Source: Dermanyssus gallinae
Lineage: Eukaryota; Arthropoda; Arachnida; Mesostigmata; Dermanyssidae
Direction: 5' to 3'
Assembly: GCA_003439945.1 (NCBI GenBank)
Contig: QVRM01005378.1
Location: forward strand, 296,001 to 360,000
DNA length: 64,000 bases
This document shows positions 1 to 13,480 of this stretch, piece after piece. Positions within the stretch are counted from its first letter, which is position 1. Every line of letters starts with the position of its first letter. The position numbers and the translations under genes are program-made. The notes beneath the pieces are model-generated. The model ran no database searches. It was not told where the DNA came from and saw only the letters and a program-made list of their open reading frames with translations.

Positions 1-2092
1 ATTATAATAAATCGAAACTGAATGTCGAATCAAAATTGAACGACAAATGCGTCCTGTATGTGTAGAACTAACGGGGAGTAGGTTAAGTGAAGTTACATCA
101 ATGTATATACAGGTATAACAAAAAAAATCCAGAAAGCTCTGCTGACCGTGCAAAAGTTTACTATAATAGCACTGTTCAAAGTTAAACATCTCTATATGTA
201 TCCCGTTAAACCGAACTTGCCACTTTAGGCGCCAAAATGGCAGGCTGATCGTCTAGTTCATTAAATATTGATACATCCAAACTTGGTTAGAGCTAACTTT
301 TTGCTTTTCCGTTTTACGCCGAAGGCTCGGTGATACCGTATTTTACTCAAGCTAAAAAGTTAGCCGAGTCTAAGCAAATACGTTCAAGGGTTTCTTTCGC
401 GGCGTGTGTTAGTGGGTGTCCTTGACTATGCATTTCTTTTGGCATAGACATTTATTTTCAAAGTGCGTAATTTTATTTTGGTAGTTTCGTGCTTCAACCG
501 TTATGTTATGATATTACAGAGGATCAGCGGTAAGTCGTACAGTTTTATGCAAATCAACCAGCTCCAGCTATTTTCCTAAATAATAAGTTCTAGTTTTTTC
601 GAAGTCTTATAGACATGCACGCTGAAAAACTATATTTTTAGGATGTTCCCGTCTGGCAAATGTACACACGTTTTTGTGAGACTATTTCAACAGTTGATAC
701 AAAAATGTCTTCATGCGAGGAGGGTCGCATGATCGTGTATATAGTTATATAATTAGTATCCTCAAAGTTTCGTCTCAATCTCTATAACCTCTTTGTCCCT
801 CAAGAAACTAGGCCGCCTTGCTCAATAAATTTGAGCTGCCGTAACGCCAATACAAGCAAAGTTTCCTGATGTTACTAAAGCACTTTATTGTCACTTATTT
901 CTGTTTACAGTTTTGTTTAGTATTAACTATATTGTGAAACACCTATGGCGGCAAAAACCTTGCTTCTCGCAACGACGGGGGTTTAGCTATAAAAGGAACG
1001 TAAAGGTGTCAAAGTGAACTGAACAAAAATGTATTTAAATCCAGGCATTGGAGTATCTCTGACACTAACGCCAAAACCCTTGCACTTACGCCGGGTTCCT
1101 AGTAAAACGGCGTATTAAGAGGATATTCTATTGCATAAACGCTTCATTCTCGTTTGAACGCACAGGTTTACAAATCCGATTTTGTCAGCCGTCGGTGTTC
1201 TCAACCCTCTTGCACTGCAACGGACATTTTGATGGTTACTAGTCAACCTCGATTGGGTGGATGTTTGTTGGAATAAAGATCAGCGGCTTAATAGGAACAG
1301 CATTTTACAAGCTACTTCTGCAAACTTGAGATTTGCCTTCGTTGTAATTCTTTGGATCAACTGTTTAATTAGGCAGTTTGACTACGGCCTACAAAATAAC
1401 TACTCATTGTTGTTCATATCGACAAGAGTCCCGTAGTCAAATCTAACCGGGTTCATAGATTTTAATCGTGATACTTGTAACATGGTTTAGGCGTGGATTT
1501 TTCTCGCTGCATTTCGATTGACGTCGTCATGGCCAGATGGGCTAATGTGAATGAAGCGCTATGCGATCTAAACGCTCGCTTGCAAGCGATGGATATACAT
1601 ACATCGCTTGCAAATGATGGGCCTACCAGGGGGGGTGGCCAAGGAACCGTATTTATTATTATTCGGTTTGCTCGCATGCCATCTGCGCCATTTAGGGCCT
1701 GTTCTGTTGCATGTTCGGTTGCCTGCGGTATTAATTACATTGCCATTTCCGCGTCGAGGCAATTACCAACACACTTTCATGTGTGATCTGGCTGCACGCA
1801 TAGACTGAGCCCCGGTCGGGCTACGTGTTCGCTCGTTCGTCACATGTCCGGATCGGGGTTGGTTGATTCAAAAATGGCCACCAAATATTGCTCTGTTCAC
1901 TGACACAGAACATCCATCAGTCGACCTTGATTCCGGCGGTGGCGCACAACTATTATTAGAGGCACTTAGCGAAACCCTTTGACGGAGCTGAACTGCAGAA
2001 CTGGCCTGCTGTAGCAGGCGGGTTTGAGACGAGCAGTTGTGCACGTGCTGCTAACCGCGAAACAAATACAGGGTAGGCATTTTTGCTCATCG
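1..2092. other. Unique AT-rich sequence, no gene recognised
   Basis: I see no TE protein motif, SINE head or long microsatellite here. Short overlapping frames at about 1,460-1,810 lie on both strands, look like no known family and do not favour one reading. The one local structure is a short perfect hairpin at 1,580-1,613, listed separately. Confidence 0.5.
1580..1613. repeat. Perfect 12-bp inverted repeat (hairpin)
   Basis: TTGCAAGCGATG at 1,580-1,591 is followed by a 10-nt spacer and then its exact reverse complement CATCGCTTGCAA at 1,602-1,613. The left arm overlaps a smaller self-palindrome. It has no T-run and no recognisable RNA-gene context, so no function is assigned. Confidence 0.6.
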
Positions 2093-2770
<678 letters not shown>

Positions 2771-4044
2771 AAATATGTCGTGCTTTCAAACAGACATAGT
2801 GGTCAGACAAATTCGTGATCACCTAGAATAGTCGTGTTGCATTCTAACGCCATTATGTTGCCCTACCGTTACCGATTTCATGCCACTCCACACGGTGAGC
2901 GTGGGTCTTTTGGTTCTGTACATCTTTTTCAGTGTCTGGTGGGCGACATTGCAGCCCGAAAATGGGCCCCGGTGGTGGCTGCTCTAGGCTTTTAGATGCG
3001 TCTTTTCAAACGAGGACTCTATTTTGGCTATTCTGTACACTGTGATGCTTGACTAAGCCATATTCATTCAGGGGTCGTTCAACAGTCTCCTACAGCTTCT
3101 ATGTTTAGGCTTGTATTCCCGTTCTCATTCTTCTGTCTTGTATTGCGATCTCTCCACTATCGTCAATACTACGCGTGGACATCGGTGTCGTGGCATAATT
3201 TCCACTCCAACTGCGTTTCTTATTTTGCACTGTGCTTCTCCTTGTGCAAACGTCCTTTAATATAGTTAGTTTTCTTGGAAATCCGATATCACTAAATACC
3301 TAGTATTTCCAGAGACCATCTACTGCATCCCTTGCGGTGTCTTTAGCATATCTCTGCTTCTTCTAGAGATGGTTGTCTCGGCGTCGTGGTATGTCGGGCA
3401 TACGGGACTAGATTTGCACTCAATTCTGGATTTTTTGCACATATTGTAAATTCACAGGGAGTGAGCATGCAGCTATTTTACAGCTCCGCGGTTCCAGGGC
3501 ATTTTAGTGCTTTGACTTCGCATCCTTTGTTTTCGATTTGTGAAGTTATATTTAGTAGGGTTTTGATGTCATCGTTAACATTTCATAATCGAGTGTAAAT
3601 TCATGAAGAATATAGATGCTCATAAATCACCATATTTATAAATGATTTTCATGATTTCCCAGCTGTTGCAGCCTGATAAACCGTACAAATAACTAATTGC
3701 AAGCGGGCAGCGGATATCTCGCAAAATATTTAGTACTTGCTGCCTAATGTTAAAAAATAGGACTCTGCGGCCGTACCTGTTCCTTGTCAAATGTCTGGCT
3801 AGCGACATAAATCGTCGCCAGCATCTGCATGTCGAAAGCAACACCTGCAAGTAAGTGCCACTTACCGGGAAATGTCTCACCCATCTCGTACTAGCTAAGG
3901 TGGCCTTCCGACAGGTCGACATACTCCCGCAGTCCCAGGAGCGGCCTACGCTTATTAGTCATTAGCCCAACCTAATTCCCTCCACAGGATAATATTATGT
4001 AGAAGGTGATTTTCCTCCGTGCCCTACGGGCCAGGAACCGCCGC

Positions 4045-4112
4045 GAGGCATATCGCCAATGCACCGAGAGCCGGACACGTTGAGATATCTAGGGTTTCCC
4101 GAACAGTTACTC
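4045..4112 (-). mobile_element. SINE-B tail fragment
   Basis: The stretch around CCGGACACGTTGAGATATCT matches the SINE-B 3' body seen at about 19,595 (CCGGACATGTTGAGATATCC), about 31,575 and, in reverse complement, about 16,505. No tRNA-like head is present, so this is only the distal part of a copy. Orientation is inferred from the more complete copies. Confidence 0.5.
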
Positions 4113-4590
4113 CTCCAATACACGTGTGGCGACACTCTACCGCCCTCTCACACAAACCCAATGCAAGATACATACACAGTTTTACGCCAGTCTGAATCTA
4201 GCCCTTTGAAAGTGAGTCAAAAAAGAGTTACACAGACCCAGCGCTCTAGAGTATTAGAGAGCCGAAGTTGTACGTGCAGTGGTGTACTTACAAAGACTTG
4301 CCCAAATATCCGTGTGTTTGCCCATGCCCAGTAAATCGACGATACATACGTTAACCTTTACCCTTACAGACGCGAGAGCGTTGCGCCTTGTGCGACTTGT
4401 ATGACTGGAGAATCTTCACCAATATATCTGTATTGCATGTAATGCTGGCATAACATTTAGAAAAATAGATACTCACAGCGCTAGTCCTATTCTTACCGAG
4501 GCAAGCTCTTACCGACGGACCAAGTTATTCCTCTGATGGGTTGCGCCCACACCCTTGTTAAGCATACCTGCACGTGTCAACGCTATCAGA

Positions 4591-4645
4591 CGTGGACGCT
4601 TGCTCTCGTTCATACAACGTGGACGCTTGCTCTCGTTTATATTGT
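4591..4645 (+). repeat. Two-copy 27-bp tandem repeat
   Basis: CGTGGACGCTTGCTCTCGTT occurs at 4,591 and again at 4,618, with diverged 3' ends. This is a simple local duplication. Confidence 0.8.
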
Positions 4646-5259
4646 GTGGTCCCTATTGTAGACTAATTTTTTTTAATTAATGTCACTAATTTGTAACCAA
4701 GTACAGCCATTCCGTTTACAATGTACAAACATCTAAGCGTTGCAAGGATAGTAATACTGTGTATCCTGATGTGTGGCCCTTGCCAGCCGCAAAATGATGC
4801 ATCTGTCTGTTTTGCTTGTTTTCTGCAATATCTAGCAGTCGAGTCTGACCAGCTACACACTATTTTAAAGTGTCAGCTCGCGTCTGCAGGGAGTGACACT
4901 ATCGGTGCTGACAACCTTTTCTCATACGATTGGCTGTCGTTGAGCCTCCAGTTCGAATAGCCTTTACAGAGTGTACAGCAAAAAGACAGACTGCAGATGT
5001 GTATAGCTTGCACACATACACGTCGATGTATACCTATACATACACACATTTCTGCACATTGATACACTGTACGTCTATATATATATGTGTGTGTGTGTGT
5101 TTGTGTACTGTCAAGAACACGGGAACGAAGTCAGCAGGTGCTCCGGAGCGCCTTTCCTAATGTTGATTTTTGCCAACACGCACGACATAGCATCGTCGGC
5201 ATGAGAGTCGGCAAAGTCGCAAGCCAAGGCGACATATCCCCGATCGTCGTCCCCTCGGC

Positions 5260-5420
5260 CTCTTGTATGATGTTTTGAGGCTGCGTTGAAGCTACTCAAA
5301 GAAGAACAGCAACATGTTGAACCAGTGGAGAGAGCATTTCGATGTTAGCACCGCAATGCTCTACCGCATAGGTCTACGACCGAAGCGCCACGAGGCGCTT
5401 CATCCGTTGGCTGGCTGGCT
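5260..5420 (+). pseudogene. Possible LINE linker fragment
   Basis: Around 5,314 the plus strand encodes NQWREHFDV, preceded in another frame by LLKEEQQ. This resembles the segment between endonuclease and reverse transcriptase in many LINEs, where a W-x-EHF motif is common. Nothing else of a LINE is visible nearby and the match is short, so it may be chance. Confidence 0.2.
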
Positions 5421-5870
5421 GCCTCGTGTGGATGAAACTGTGACAAAAAAAAGATTCATCAGCCAACGTTTCCTTTTCGTGTGCACACGAGGCCAGCCGA
5501 CGTAGAAATGCAGCAGGATTGATATGAGACAGTCGCGTACGGCTGTCTGTCGCAACGGCGAATGTGTTGTTAGTCTATGAAACGAAGAGCATTACTACTC
5601 CATTAAAAAACAAAAGTTATAACCACTTGGTCGCTTGAACACAGACGTGGCTTAGTTTAACAGTACGTAATCAATAGTTTGTTGCCAGTGCATGCTGAGA
5701 AAGATAATGAACAACCATATACTTTAAACAATAAATCAATACCAATTACGTTTATACGAATTGACGCTTTACTTGTTGTTAGACTGCGGTGCGATTTTGT
5801 TTGTAGCGCAGGCTAAATGGCTGTGCCAAAAATGATAATTACGACTGTATTTGCTGGTGCATGAACTTAC

Positions 5871-6055
<185 letters not shown>

Positions 6056-6359
6056 GCTGCTTTTGTAGGGCGCCTTGTTGTGGCAAGCCTTTGTACTAAA
6101 GACGAAAAAAGAAGGTGAAGAAGATCCGCTTGTAAGAATATTCATTAAATTACTATAACGAGTTTCACGTTGCACACTTTTCGGTAATTGTGGTATTGCT
6201 CGAGCGCGTGACTCTCATATTCAGGATTTTCAAGTGTTAGACCGTGTGCAGTCGGTTGTAAGTAGTACGGTATCAAGTACAGTAATTATTGACGCGATTT
6301 TCATTGTAAAAAGGATGCAGTGCTGTTTTAGTATCTATTTTGCTCAGATCAGAAATAAC

Positions 6360-6470
6360 AAAAAAACTCAAAGAACGTATAATTAACCACTGAGATCGAA
6401 CCGGCAACACAGTTGGTCGATGACAACTATGACTTGCGTACTAGTCCCCTAGACCACGGCACAACGTCTA
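6360..6470 (-). mobile_element. SINE-B tRNA-like head
   Basis: On the minus strand the sequence reads GTGGTCTAGGGGACTAGTAC (A-box region) and then GCCGGTTCGATCTC (B-box, consensus GGTTCGANNCC) about 55 nt downstream. The A-box region matches the more complete copy at 16,321. Downstream the minus strand becomes A/T-rich. The head abuts the TA array at 6,473. No acceptor stem could be folded, so this is a SINE head rather than a working tRNA gene. Confidence 0.65.
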
Positions 6471-6472
6471 CA

Positions 6473-6490
6473 TATGTATATATATATATT

Positions 6491-6548
<58 letters not shown>
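6473..6548. repeat. (TA)n array at left edge of fold-back element 1
   Basis: Interrupted and then pure TA repeats run directly into the left terminus of the inverted-repeat element. Confidence 0.95.
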
Positions 6549-6549
<1 letters not shown>

Positions 6550-6551
<2 letters not shown>

Positions 6552-7608
6552 GTGTGACTGAAAGATTTTTAGAGCGATGCATGGAATTGTAGAGCTCGTT
6601 AAAGCAAATATTTTTTCCAATGGAACATGGTCTCTGAGAAGTCTTGTTTCGGAGTGAGGGTGAAATTACTACAATTTATGACACTGCCGTTTTTGCCCGA
6701 CATAGGAGCACAAAATGTGCTTTTGCGAGACAACCAGTCTTCCTAGACACAAACTAAGCACACCTTCGTGTTCGCGATAAAATTCTGCTCCATCTGAAGA
6801 ATATACAAGGCCGGTCAGAAGACGCGGCATGGTCGCTTAGAAGAGAATTCGCCAAAAATGAAGTTTTTTATTAGCGTTCACGCCAAATACTTCAGAATCA
6901 TAACCCTACAACCACTTACAGCGCTCAAAACGGACATGTTCACCCAATGCGCAATTCATGGCAATCATTTTGGTACCAAACATATGTCAATGCTTGCTGT
7001 GGTTGCGGAGTAATTACGATTTTTCGGAGGGCATGTCCAGATTAAGTGCATGTAAAATGACTGTGTGGCGACGTTCACTACCGCCGACGTGTCGCGCGAC
7101 AGCGCAGCGCGTCATTTTTCATGCACTTAACCTGGACATGCCCTCCGAAAAATCGTAATTACTCCGCAACCACAGCTCGCATTGACATATGTTTGGTACC
7201 AAATGATCGCCATGAATTGCGCATTGGCTGAATATGTCCGTTTTGAGCGCTGTGAGTGGTTGTAGGGTTATGATTCTGAAGTATTTGGCGTGAACGCTAA
7301 TAAAGAACTTCATTTTTGGCGAATTCTCTTCCAAGCGACCATGTCGCGTCTTCTGACCGGCCTTGTATATTCTTCAGATGGAGCAGAATTTTATTGTGTT
7401 ATTAGTTTGTGTCTAGGAAGACTGGTTGTCTCGCAAAAGCACATTTTGTGCTCCTATGTCGGGCAAAAACGGCAGTGTCATAAATTGTAGTAATTTCATT
7501 CTCACTCCGAAACAAGACTTCTCAGAGACCATGTTCCATTGGAAAAAATATTTGCTTCAACGAGCTCTACAATTCCATGCATCGCTCTAAAAATCTTTCA
7601 GTCACACC

Positions 7609-7610
<2 letters not shown>
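6550..7610. mobile_element. Fold-back element 1: long-TIR non-autonomous transposon
   Basis: The left arm (6,550-7,061) and right arm (7,111-7,610) are reverse complements with very few differences, apart from one short indel block near 6,770-6,785 against its partner. They are separated by a GC-rich loop of about 49 bp. The outer end, clearest on the right, reads CAGGGTGTGACTGAAAGATT, and each end borders (TA)n. CAGGGTG-type ends with TA targets are typical of the IS630-Tc1-mariner superfamily. There is no coding capacity: short frames inside are mirror images across the palindrome. Near-identical arms suggest a young insertion or arm-to-arm gene conversion. A transcript across it would form a hairpin of about 0.5 kb. 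Assignment to a fold-back MITE is confident; the autonomous partner is unknown. Confidence 0.9.
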
Positions 7611-7758
<148 letters not shown>

Positions 7759-8589
7759 CTTTGATTAATTTATTTTTCTTTTCCTTTCGACACAACGAGC
7801 ACATGATCTTCGTTCTAGCCCCCTGGGCAACCTCCGCAGTACAGAGACTGTATGCTTTCGGGTATATTTGCAAGTGCTCATGAATAACCCTATGTGTTTC
7901 ATTCATTTATATATATATATATATATATATACATTCGACGTTCTTAGCAACCTGTATCAATTCGTTTGAGGAGCCCTCATGATGCAGAGCATGATCGAGA
8001 CGGAGCTAGCTAGAGTTCCAACTCGACTTGAAGTAAAACTTTCCACACGACCCTCAACGTGTACGCGCCTACCTAGCCACATGATGAGGGTGCAGTGATA
8101 GTAGCAGTCTGTACCGGACACACGGAGACGGGCTGAGGTTTCGTTGAGGCTAGCGGCGGGGGGGAGGTGATTCCGCTGCACCGAGAGTAGTTGTTGCTGC
8201 TTCATACTGAGAAGTTGACTTGATCCGAAGTCGAAGTCGTTGTTCGATGTCGCCATCACTGTGCGTTATCGTCATCATCCGAACACTGCGGCCCCGACAA
8301 TTGTGCGGGCCTTAGCGCGCTAACAAAAACAACGCCGCCGCTTTTATGCTTCGGTTCCTCGATCTTCCGGCGGCCCTGAGGCTGCATCACCACAAACAAC
8401 AAGTTACTTGCTGTTCCCACTGCTCGTAGCTGCTGCGCTGCAGTCACTGCGTTGTGCACAGTTCTCGTTGTTGTTGTTTCGCCCTTGATAGTTTGGCAGT
8501 CGCAAATACCGGCGTTCGGTGTCTGTCGCCCGCATTTGTCCGCAACAGAACGCCGACGAGGATGATAATGAGGATGGGTACGGCAACAA

Positions 8590-8822
8590 CAACAGCAAAA
8601 ACTGCAATAGTAATAGAAAGAACAACAACAGCCACAACAACAACAACAGCCACAACAACAACAACAACAACAGCCACAACAACAACAACAACAGCCACAA
8701 CAACAACAACAGCCAAAACAACAACCACAACAACAACAACAACAGCCACAACAACAACTACAGCAGCAGCAACAACAACAACAGCAACAGCAGCAGCAGC
8801 AACAACAACAGCCACAACAACA
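8590..8822 (+). repeat. (CAA/CAG/CCA)n trinucleotide block
   Basis: About 230 bp of CAA repeats with CAG and CCA interruptions. Plus-strand frames read poly-Asn/Ser/His, poly-Thr/Ala or poly-Gln/Pro. The Gln frame opens just after an in-frame TAG, runs through the repeat and ends KKDAQKT-stop near 8,880, with no ATG. If it is coding it must be an exon joined upstream. Flanks are GC-richer than average (about 8,240-9,420). Without transcripts I treat it as a repeat. Confidence 0.8.
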
Positions 8823-8939
8823 ACCGGAAAGGAAAAGGGAAAAGGAAAACCCGGGAGAGAAGAAAGATGCACAAAAGACATAGATACACAAACTCAAGGC
8901 AATATAGGATAGGAGGTTAGCGGGGTGGATGGGAAGCAA

Positions 8940-9780
8940 ATTTGCGATATAAAACTGTATATCAGAACTATACCTGTGTGCCCCTCTGTGCGTGCGTGCC
9001 GTTCATAGTAGATGTAAGTTAATATACGCGACATTTATCGGCTGCTTACGGGACACCTAGACGTTAGACGAGGCGGGAAATTTGCCCGGAACACTGGCAT
9101 AGAGTGAGGAAGAGACGTGGCGAGGCTCATCGAAGCAGTGACAAGCCTGGGGGCAAGTCTAGCGCGACGCGATTTGTGGTGAGCACGACACAAGGGTCCG
9201 GTACATCAACAACAACAATAACAACTTGCAGCGGTCGTCCACAGCGTTGGGCCGAGAGGCACACTAGAATCACGAGTTACGTTCAACTATGGACGCAGTC
9301 TTGCTTCGGTAGTCTAAGATTGGCCGGATCTTGTTATGGCCGATTTACCACCTTTCCTCTTCTCACAAAGCAGTCACTACACGGACGAAGAGGCGGTCTC
9401 TTTGTGCCTTTATGAATTCTGCTACTCGATGTAAACGTATCAATCTAAACGCACGAATGTAACGGTTTCAACCTGGTTGCGTAACACAGCCCTTTTGTTA
9501 CGCGAATCAATTTGACAAATGTTGCAATCTGCTTCGCGAGTATAAGCAAGTTAGCAGACTGCAGTGATTTGTGTACTAATACGAAAACTCTGTGAATGAA
9601 AGCTTGTTAATAATCAGTCAGTTTGATTTTTTTCACCTTTGCTGGTAGTTCGTGAAATTATTTATTTCGTACATATGAAATCATACATTCGCAATAAAGA
9701 CCATCATTTGTTGACTTGATATACTTTGAATTTGCTAAGCTATCCAGTGATAGAACTTGGGGCACTGGGCAGCACGACAC
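8940..9780. other. Moderately GC-rich flank, no gene recognised
   Basis: The 9,104-9,415 frame contains short Thr runs but no recognisable domain. Sequence from about 9,430 on is ordinary AT-rich DNA. Confidence 0.4.
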
Positions 9781-9789
9781 CTCACACAA

Positions 9790-10717
9790 ATTGTCCCATA
9801 TCTGGATGACCTACATCCTGCGTTTGGCCTGTAATAGCCCGCCTCTGGCATAGCTTGTGATGAAAGCCGTATGTTGCGTAACAGATAAATATGTGGCAAT
9901 TCGCGGATAAATGCGTGGCGGTCGACTTCCCCGCATTATTCTATTTATCTCCTCTGTGTCCTTTAAGGTAGAGTCCTCTCAGATGCTGTTGATACCGTGT
10001 AGCACTACATGCGACACCTTAAGATCGGATAGCCGGGCGGCCGTGGTCAAATGGGGCGAGAGACACATAAGGTACTTGATGGCCCACGGCGCCGCCTGTG
10101 CCTTTCGACGCCTCTCTGAAATGTGCGCGGAATACAAGCACTTCTATTTACGGGAACCAATTGGCGCACATGAGAGGAAAGCCCGCTAAGTGTAGAGTGT
10201 CTCCAGACGGCACTCTACCAAATTTTTGTGTCGTCGTATTTTGTCGAAGATGTCATTCAGCGGGCCCAAGAACGAACTTTTGTTGTTTCCTGATATCGGA
10301 CAGTAGAGTCCTGCACGCCGTTTTCGTCAAGCGCTTTCTACGGAAACCATCCTATTCTCTTCTGTTAGACTTACATTGGTTGTACAACCTGGTAGGAGTA
10401 CAACCTCCTGATCAGGACTCCAGCGAGCAACTTATAAAAGAGACTTTTCTGAGTAATACCGCGCTACGGTGACGGTTTGGTTGGCTATCCCTTCCCCTTG
10501 GGATAACTATGACAGAAACGTTCCTCAATTGACCCGGTACGGAGCCAATGCAAAAGGCACTCAATAAATAGAACTGTAAAGTACGGGGCCAGAACCGGCC
10601 TGTGTTTGAGGTGGCCGTGTGAACTCCTGGTACGCCTACCTTTCTCGTCTGTAAGTTATCGAGGACTTTCGTGATCTCTCGTAAGTCGAAGATTTGCCCA
10701 AGTAGTTCACGCTCCAT
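9790..10717 (-). pseudogene. R1-like LINE reverse transcriptase relic
   Basis: Reading right to left, 10,717-10,412 encodes the linker and first RT block: FDLREITKVLDNL, RKVGVPGVH (normally K-APGPDGV), and SVPGQLRNVSVIVIPRG (normally FP-x-W-K-x-A-x-V-V-x-I-PK). Further left, around 10,050-10,140 in another frame, lies a post-palm segment SDLKVSHVVLHG, matching the LS-x-K-T-x-x-(M/L)-L-x-G pattern after the YADD box in R1-type elements. Several frameshifts and stops separate them and no intact YADD box is visible. This is a dead LINE ORF2 fragment. The clade is inferred from these motifs; the ends are approximate. Confidence 0.6.
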
Positions 10718-11970
10718 TGTGAGCTTCTCATGGTTGGTGATTGTTAGGACAGTCTGAATGAACGGACAGACAGACGATTTCGAAGAGTAGGTCTACGCAG
10801 CCTTATATATTGATGATCAGGGCCGTGAACTCGCCGCCAACGACAATGGGGGCGTAAAGGAAATTGCAGCAACCACTTGTAGGCCACTGATAAATTTCTC
10901 TACAGGAACGAGCGTCGTTTCCACTTCAATCGTGTGTACATGTCAAATGTTCGGACCGCGAAGGGCGACTACATGGTCTTCTGATAGACATGGACCTGGG
11001 TCGCTCACCATACGGCTATAGAGTACAGAAACGCCTCGCTTTGGGCACTTTGGTCCGGCGTTCTTCTTGGCAGGACCGTGCATTGCGTAAAGCCCCGCTA
11101 GCTCGAATTAGCTATTCTCCCAGGTTTCCGTCAGCAGTGCCTAGATAATCCATTATTGCTTACTATTTAGTTTGTTAGATACGAATTACCTTATCTACTC
11201 GGACAGACTGTGATACTAAATTGTGTGTTTCACTTTCTGCGTATAAACAACCCCGTCGTTTCCCGCCGTGATATAGGACTTAATGAGTGTATGTTCTGTC
11301 TCTTTTGGTTCGCACAGTCCCACCGGCCATATTCCGACGAGCCTCTTAGCTGTCTAGGCAAATGGAGTTTTGGAGTTGTTCGTTGCCTCTTCTGCCATGT
11401 ACCCTGAAGCATTTGTGCACTTGAAACGGGGCCATGTAAACGCCTCGGCTCAGCGTTGTCCCTGAGGGTAGGCCCCTTTTTGTTTGAGGCTGACATCCTT
11501 TTGCTCGTTTGCCATTTTGTCACAATTTACGAGGCTTTTGCTCTAAAAGGTCGACCTGTACCGTTTACGCACCAGAACACGGCCGGTCGTTTCGCCTATG
11601 ACGCGAACTCACGTTCGTGTACCTCCTGATACACAAGACACATTTTTTGGCAATGAGATTGTTTCGCAATGCAACGAACAAGGCGCACTTGTAAGGTCAT
11701 GTCTTTTACTCTCACAGGCCCGGCCGTCTGTCGCGGATATTTTAGCCAGTAGTTATACAGTATAGAGCACTCCGTGAGGATGGGAAGCACATCTCTTCCT
11801 GTACCAGGTGAATCAAAAAGATCGTAGCATCGCCTGTCTACAATTTCAGAAAGCTCATGTCGACCACAGTGCCGGAGAGAGACGTTCTTCGGAAGTAACA
11901 AAAATAAGTAATATGGACTGATTTCGAGGCGTGTGTGTAGCACGACGCGCAAATGTAACATGTGAGACTC
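10718..11970 (-). other. Possible 5' part of the LINE relic (gag/endonuclease), undefined
   Basis: This lies immediately 5' of the RT relic on the same strand, where gag and endonuclease would be expected. At about 11,250-11,430 the minus strand shows a weak zinc-knuckle-like stretch (HKCFRVHGRRG). The 121-codon frame at 11,596-11,961 matches nothing I recognise. It could equally be unrelated unique sequence. Confidence 0.25.
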
Positions 11971-12248
11971 TCCAGTGATAACAAAGCAGAACGAAGTACC
12001 GTGCTGTGACTAAAAGTGTTTCAAGGCCTAACTGTAACAGAAATTGAAGCTAAATTAATTCAATTTACGGATCGAATAAATCCGCACACAGTGCTATTAT
12101 CAAATTGATTGCCTTAATTTGATAGTATGGGCACCGAGAGTGCATAACGTTCCAGACGGCTAAAACATTGGTCTTGAATGAGAAAACTGTACTGGGCAAG
12201 ATCGGCGGGTGTGCGTAAATGCATTTTTGGTTGGCGCATGTCTGTACT

Positions 12249-12249
<1 letters not shown>

Positions 12250-12320
<71 letters not shown>
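12250..12320. repeat. (TA)n array, 71 bp
   Basis: Pure TA run. A second array lies at 12,582-12,640, and about 260 bp of AT-rich unique sequence lies between. Confidence 0.95.
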
Positions 12321-12324
<4 letters not shown>

Positions 12325-12579
12325 CTTCAAAATGCAGGCTGGATCGTTGTTTTTAAACGACATCTTGTCTTGCAGCTGAAGAACGAGAAAACACGTGACT
12401 CCTAGTGAAATGTCTTACATTATATTATTATATATGTCTCAAACTTGAATTAGATTAGTTATAAGGTTTTTAATTTTTTATTTTGCTAATTAAACTAATT
12501 TTTGTTGCTATATTGCTTACACACTGTTGATTTGTACATATACTCGTACTTTTGTATATTTTGAACGTAAGGTGACAGG

Positions 12580-12581
<2 letters not shown>

Positions 12582-12640
<59 letters not shown>
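12582..12640. repeat. (TA)n array, 59 bp
   Basis: Pure TA run followed by ordinary AT-rich sequence. Confidence 0.95.
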
Positions 12641-13012
12641 TCGTATATAAGTGCTATAACGATCGTTATAAAGCTAATAGCACAAAATATTGCATACCAA
12701 AGGCAATAATAACAACCGCAAAATATTCCTCAACGCGTGCCGCAGTACAGACGAAAACAGAAAATACCCGGTCTTGCAAAATCGACACTCTCTTCTGAAA
12801 AGCTGGGGAATATTGTTTTTCCAACCATTGCTTCCTGCCCACATAGCTCTCCGCGTTCCCAGTGTCTCGTTTTGCTGGGTTCCATCATATAGCCTATGTA
12901 TGGTGTGACCCATGGATTACGTCTCATCTTTCAAAAATTCGTGCGTTCAGTGCTGCCCTCTCCGCGGTGTGCTTTCTTCGCAAATACAACATGGTCGCGC
13001 TCCCAAACCTAA

Positions 13013-13480
13013 GATGGTGCGTTACCCATCGGAACAACGCGGCAACAGATTGTAAACATTCATTATGAGAATGGAAACCCTGTACGGGCGTTGTGGCGAA
13101 CTGTTTGTGCAACTGACGCTCGATATAACCGGCCTAATGAGCACACCATTCCTAAGCTTGTGCCAGAGTTTACAGGACAGTTTAAGTACCTGATGTGCTA
13201 AGCCGTGAGAGTGCTCGGACGGTTGAAAATGTTGCCGCTGTAGCTGGCAATGTGGAACAATATCAGGATATATCAATTCGGCAACGTGCCGAACAACTGG
13301 GTCTTTTTCGTACCTCAATCTGACCTATATTTTGAAGTCGCATCTAGCCATGTATCCATATAAGATTCAGCCGAGCCGAGAGTTCAAGCCTGCAAACCAT
13401 CAGAAACGGTTAAACTTCACCAATTGGATCATGATGATGTCGTACCAAAAATCCTCACATGATTCACGAGTAGCCGTTAC
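13013..13480 (+). pseudogene. IS630-Tc1-type transposase, N-terminal relic
   Basis: An ATG at 13,013 opens MVRYPSEQR, the start of a widespread arthropod Tc1/mariner-type transposase. A +1 shift then gives QQIVNIHYENGNPVRALW and NRPNEHTIPKLV (first helix-turn-helix). After further shifts come ENVAAVAGNVE, SIRQRAEQLGLFRTSI (second helix-turn-helix) and KRLNFTNWI. The relic fades at the position of the first catalytic Asp (KILT followed by a stop where FSDE is expected). The catalytic core is absent, so only the DNA-binding half remains. No terminal repeats were found. The C-terminal relic at 40.7 kb belongs to the same superfamily but may be another family. Confidence 0.75.

Larger units (their letters stand above)
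2772..5250. other. Unique sequence, no gene recognised
   Basis: No conserved protein motif was found on either strand. Two small items lie inside: a SINE-B tail at about 4,045-4,112 and a 27-bp direct repeat at 4,591-4,645. Short frames at 3,386-3,598, 3,620-3,922 and 4,059-4,334 resemble nothing I can name and are treated as chance. Confidence 0.45.

Noticed and set aside
7290..7490. Reading frames inside fold-back element 1
   Set aside because: They recur as mirror images across the palindrome, are short and match no transposase.
8256..8939. 227-codon minus-strand frame of poly-Cys, poly-Leu or poly-Val
   Set aside because: It is the antisense reading of the (CAA/CAG)n block; all three frames are open for the same reason.
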